Shown: piece by piece, positions 6,009 to 7,363 of the stretch
How positions within the stretch are numbered: position 1 is the first letter of the stretch
Layout: each line of letters begins with the position of its first letter
DNA from: Candidatus Bipolaricaulota bacterium
GTDB lineage: Bacteria > Bipolaricaulota > Bipolaricaulia > Bipolaricaulales > Bipolaricaulaceae
Length of the DNA stretch: 7,363 bases
NCBI GenBank assembly: GCA_021163465.1
Contig: JAGGWU010000108.1
Coordinates: 1-7,363 of the forward strand
Reading direction: 5' to 3'
Notes under the pieces: model-generated
Told to the model about the DNA's origin: nothing
Seen by the model: the letters and a program-made list of their open reading frames with translations, nothing else
Databases searched by the model: none
Program-made: the position numbers and the translations under genes

Positions 6009-7159
6009 CCCCGCAGGGCGTCCCGGGTGGCATCCAGGGCTACCCTGAGACACTCCACCCCATCATCCAGCGTGACGCGCATCACGTATGAGGGGTCCTC
6101 GATGTACCGCAGGAAGTCCTCCATGAGCGCCCGTAGGCATCCCGCGTAGATTTCGGCCTTGGTCCCGGGGAGGGAGAAGCTTCCCCGTACCAACACGTCC
6201 ACCTCGTATTCCCTGCCGCCGGAGAAGACCCTCCGCCCCGGCGCAGGAGGCAACGGCCACTCGTCCCCCCATCCTTCGGGCCGGGAAACGTCCCGGAGCG
6301 CCTCCACCGGGACCTCCTCCTCCACGTGGAACCCGGGCAGAAGCGCCCGGAGCCGTTCCAGGGACTCGGCGGTGACCAGGGCCTGGATCCTCCCCTCCAT
6401 GGGGATCCACCCCGAAAGCTCCACCGCGGCGAGGTCGTAGACCAGAACTATCCGTGTTTCCTCGAAGAAACCCGGCCGGGTGAAGGCGTGGAAGTGAGTG
6501 GCGATGAGCCCTCCCTCGTGGAGGACCTGGGCCGCCATCCGGTCCACCCGGCCCTCGGTCCGCCCCAGGGCGCCCGAGACCTTCTTCACCCCGATCTTTC
6601 CCGAGAGGAAATGCACCAGGTCGAAGAAGTGGACCCCGTGTTCCACCAGGATCCCGCCGGAAAGGTCCCAATTCCAGAACCAGTGTTCTGGGGGAAGTGA
6701 GTCCCCAGCGGCGTAGTTCTCTACATCCACCCGGAATAACTTTCCCAAGAGGCCCTCCCGGGTGACCTCTCTGAGGCCCGAGAGGATGGGGTTATAACGC
6801 ATCATGAGGTCCACCGTGGCTCGGACCCCGGTCCGCTCCGCGGCCTCGGCGATGCGCCGGGCGTCCTGCAAGGTCGTGGCGAGGGGCTTTTCGATGAGCA
6901 CGTGTATCCCTCGCTCCAAAGCGGCACAGGCGATCTCGACATGGGTGGCGGGCGGGGTGGCGATGGCCACGATATCGAGCCTTTCCGTCTCAAGGAGCTT
7001 CCGCCAATCGCTGTAGTAGGCCACGTCCACCGGGATCCTGGGGCTTTTTCTTCGGCCGGAGACGGCCACCAGCTCGAGCTCCGGGATCCCCTGCCAGGCG
7101 TGATGCAGGAACTGCCCGAACCCCCCGTAGCCGATGATGGCGAGCCGATAAGGAGACAT
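6005..7159 (-). CDS. Gfo/Idh/MocA-family NAD(P)-dependent oxidoreductase
   Basis: A cytoplasmic dehydrogenase of the sugar, inositol or biliverdin reductase type; the substrate cannot be told from sequence. The 384 residues start with a Rossmann fold: LAIIGYGGFG (6-15, GxGxxG), AIATPPATH (65-73) and the family signature IEKPLATT (89-96). The C-terminal half has GGILVEHGVHFFDLVHFL (from 168), where H177 is the usual catalytic histidine and E173 stands at the place often held by Asp. The ATG at 7159 puts the dinucleotide motif at residue 10, as is normal. The same frame stays open to an ATG at 7345, but that adds 62 arginine-rich residues and would run across the divergent gene. No Shine-Dalgarno precedes 7159. 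The stop overlaps the rsmA start (ATGA). Pairing of this family with rsmA is not one I recognise as standard. Confidence 0.88.
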   Translation of the reverse strand: MSPYRLAIIGYGGFGQFLHHAWQGIPELELVAVSGRRKSPRIPVDVAYYSDWRKLLETERLDIVAIATPPATHVEIACAALERGIHVLIEKPLATTLQDARRIAEAAERTGVRATVDLMMRYNPILSGLREVTREGLLGKLFRVDVENYAAGDSLPPEHWFWNWDLSGGILVEHGVHFFDLVHFLSGKIGVKKVSGALGRTEGRVDRMAAQVLHEGGLIATHFHAFTRPGFFEETRIVLVYDLAAVELSGWIPMEGRIQALVTAESLERLRALLPGFHVEEEVPVEALRDVSRPEGWGDEWPLPPAPGRRVFSGGREYEVDVLVRGSFSLPGTKAEIYAGCLRALMEDFLRYIEDPSYVMRVTLDDGVECLRVALDATRDALRG

Positions 7160-7271
7160 CGGCGCCGTGATTTTAGCCCCCGATCGGGCGGGGGCCATGG
7201 GGCGCGAGGTTCGCCCCCGGGCGCGACGAATTTCCCCACGGCCGGCCCTCCCGGGCCATATCCTTTCGCCG
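7160..7271. promoter_or_regulatory. Divergent intergenic region with GC-rich inverted repeats
   Basis: About 112 bases separate the oxidoreductase start from the start of the plus-strand secreted-protein gene, so promoters for both should lie here or within the starts. On the minus strand TAAAAT (7175-7170) is a possible -10 box 10 bases before the oxidoreductase ATG. With no Shine-Dalgarno present, this would give a nearly leaderless transcript, but I find no convincing -35. Two inverted repeats are visible: GCCCCCG/CGGGGGC around a six-base loop (7176-7195) and GGGGCG/CGCCCC around a seven-base loop (7199-7217). No clear promoter is seen for the plus-strand gene. Confidence 0.4.
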
Positions 7272-7363
7272 ATGCTGAGGAGTATCCCCGTCCTGCGGCT
7301 CCTTGTGATCATGGGGCTCCTTTTCGGCCTTTTCCGTCCGGCCATCGCCCCGGGTCCCCCCGA
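7272..7363 (+). CDS. N-terminus of a secreted or membrane-anchored protein, cut off by the window
   Basis: Only the first 30 codons are visible, and the frame is open to the edge. They encode a textbook Sec signal peptide: a basic start (MLRS, with a second Arg at residue 9), a hydrophobic core rich in Leu, Ile and Phe (about 10-21), and RPAIA at 22-26, giving a signal peptidase I AxA site after A26, followed by PGPP. The function cannot be told. The gene diverges from the oxidoreductase. No good Shine-Dalgarno precedes the ATG (the upstream bases are ATATCCTTTCGCCG), and an internal ATG at 7311 is a less good start because it would lose the basic N-terminus. The call rests on the signal-peptide character, which a chance frame rarely shows so cleanly. 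Confidence 0.6.
   Translation, partial: MLRSIPVLRLLVIMGLLFGLFRPAIAPGPP

Noticed and set aside
5161..6033. 290-codon minus-strand frame overlapping rsmA in another phase
   Set aside because: The product is Pro/Gly/Arg-rich nonsense, while the rsmA frame carries all methyltransferase motifs.
6009..6053. GTG start for rsmA at 6053
   Set aside because: It adds 15 residues that the family does not have. The ATG at 6008 gives the typical ATGA overlap with the preceding gene.
7176..7195. GCCCCCG/CGGGGGC inverted repeat as an intrinsic terminator
   Set aside because: No T tract follows on either strand: the minus side continues TAAAAT and the plus side CATGG. It lies between divergent starts, where a terminator is not expected.
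7160..7345. 62-residue N-terminal extension of the oxidoreductase from an ATG at 7345
   Set aside because: The extension is arginine-rich with no family counterpart, would move the Rossmann motif away from the N-terminus, and runs antisense through the signal peptide of the divergent gene.
1..7363. CRISPR arrays, tRNA or rRNA genes, insertion sequences, phage or defence genes
   Set aside because: I saw no regularly spaced repeats, no cloverleaf or rRNA segments and no transposase motifs. Nearly all of the window is explained by metabolic, transport and housekeeping genes.

Overview
This GC-rich bacterial window (roughly two-thirds G+C by eye) is packed with genes on the minus strand. Its core is a complete-looking ribose uptake and activation operon. 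A two-gene unit, an oxidoreductase and the rRNA methyltransferase rsmA, lies upstream of it. The edge of a divergent plus-strand gene is visible at the right end. Nothing fixes the species. Signal peptides on two proteins, an arginine- and leucine-rich proteome and compact overlapping genes would suit a thermophilic or candidate-phylum bacterium (Bipolaricaulota/Acetothermia is one guess), but this is only an impression.

Layout, read in the direction of transcription from right to left: 7272-7363 (+) is the signal peptide of a gene that leaves the window. 7160-7271 is a divergent intergenic region with GC-rich inverted repeats. 7159-6005 (-) is a Gfo/Idh/MocA-family NAD(P)-dependent oxidoreductase. 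6008-5169 (-) is rsmA, joined to the oxidoreductase by an ATGA overlap. 5164-5104 holds a near-perfect sigma70-type promoter (TTGACT, 17 bp, TATAAT) and a LacI-type operator. Then follow, all on the minus strand: a LacI-family regulator (rbsR-like, 5103-4069), rbsB (4062-3049), an intercistronic hairpin with a T-rich tail (3031-2993), rbsC (2980-2027), rbsD (2014-1619), a single-domain ABC ATPase (1619-852) and rbsK (852 to beyond position 1, last residues missing).

How it works together: RbsB binds ribose outside the membrane. RbsC, probably a dimer, and the ATPase, probably a homodimer because it has only one nucleotide-binding domain, import it. RbsD interconverts the pyranose forms so that RbsK can phosphorylate ribose to ribose 5-phosphate. 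The regulator is the first gene behind an operator-bearing promoter, so it should control itself and the operon together. The hairpin after rbsB is well placed to give more binding protein than permease.

The gene families are all well known and I do not see an undescribed system. The points worth a second look are architectural: the FrcA-like single-domain ATPase within an rbs operon, the gene order, the rbsB/rbsC hairpin, the missing Shine-Dalgarno and the CCTCCTT sequence before rbsC, the coupling of an oxidoreductase to rsmA, and the divergent secreted-protein gene at the edge.
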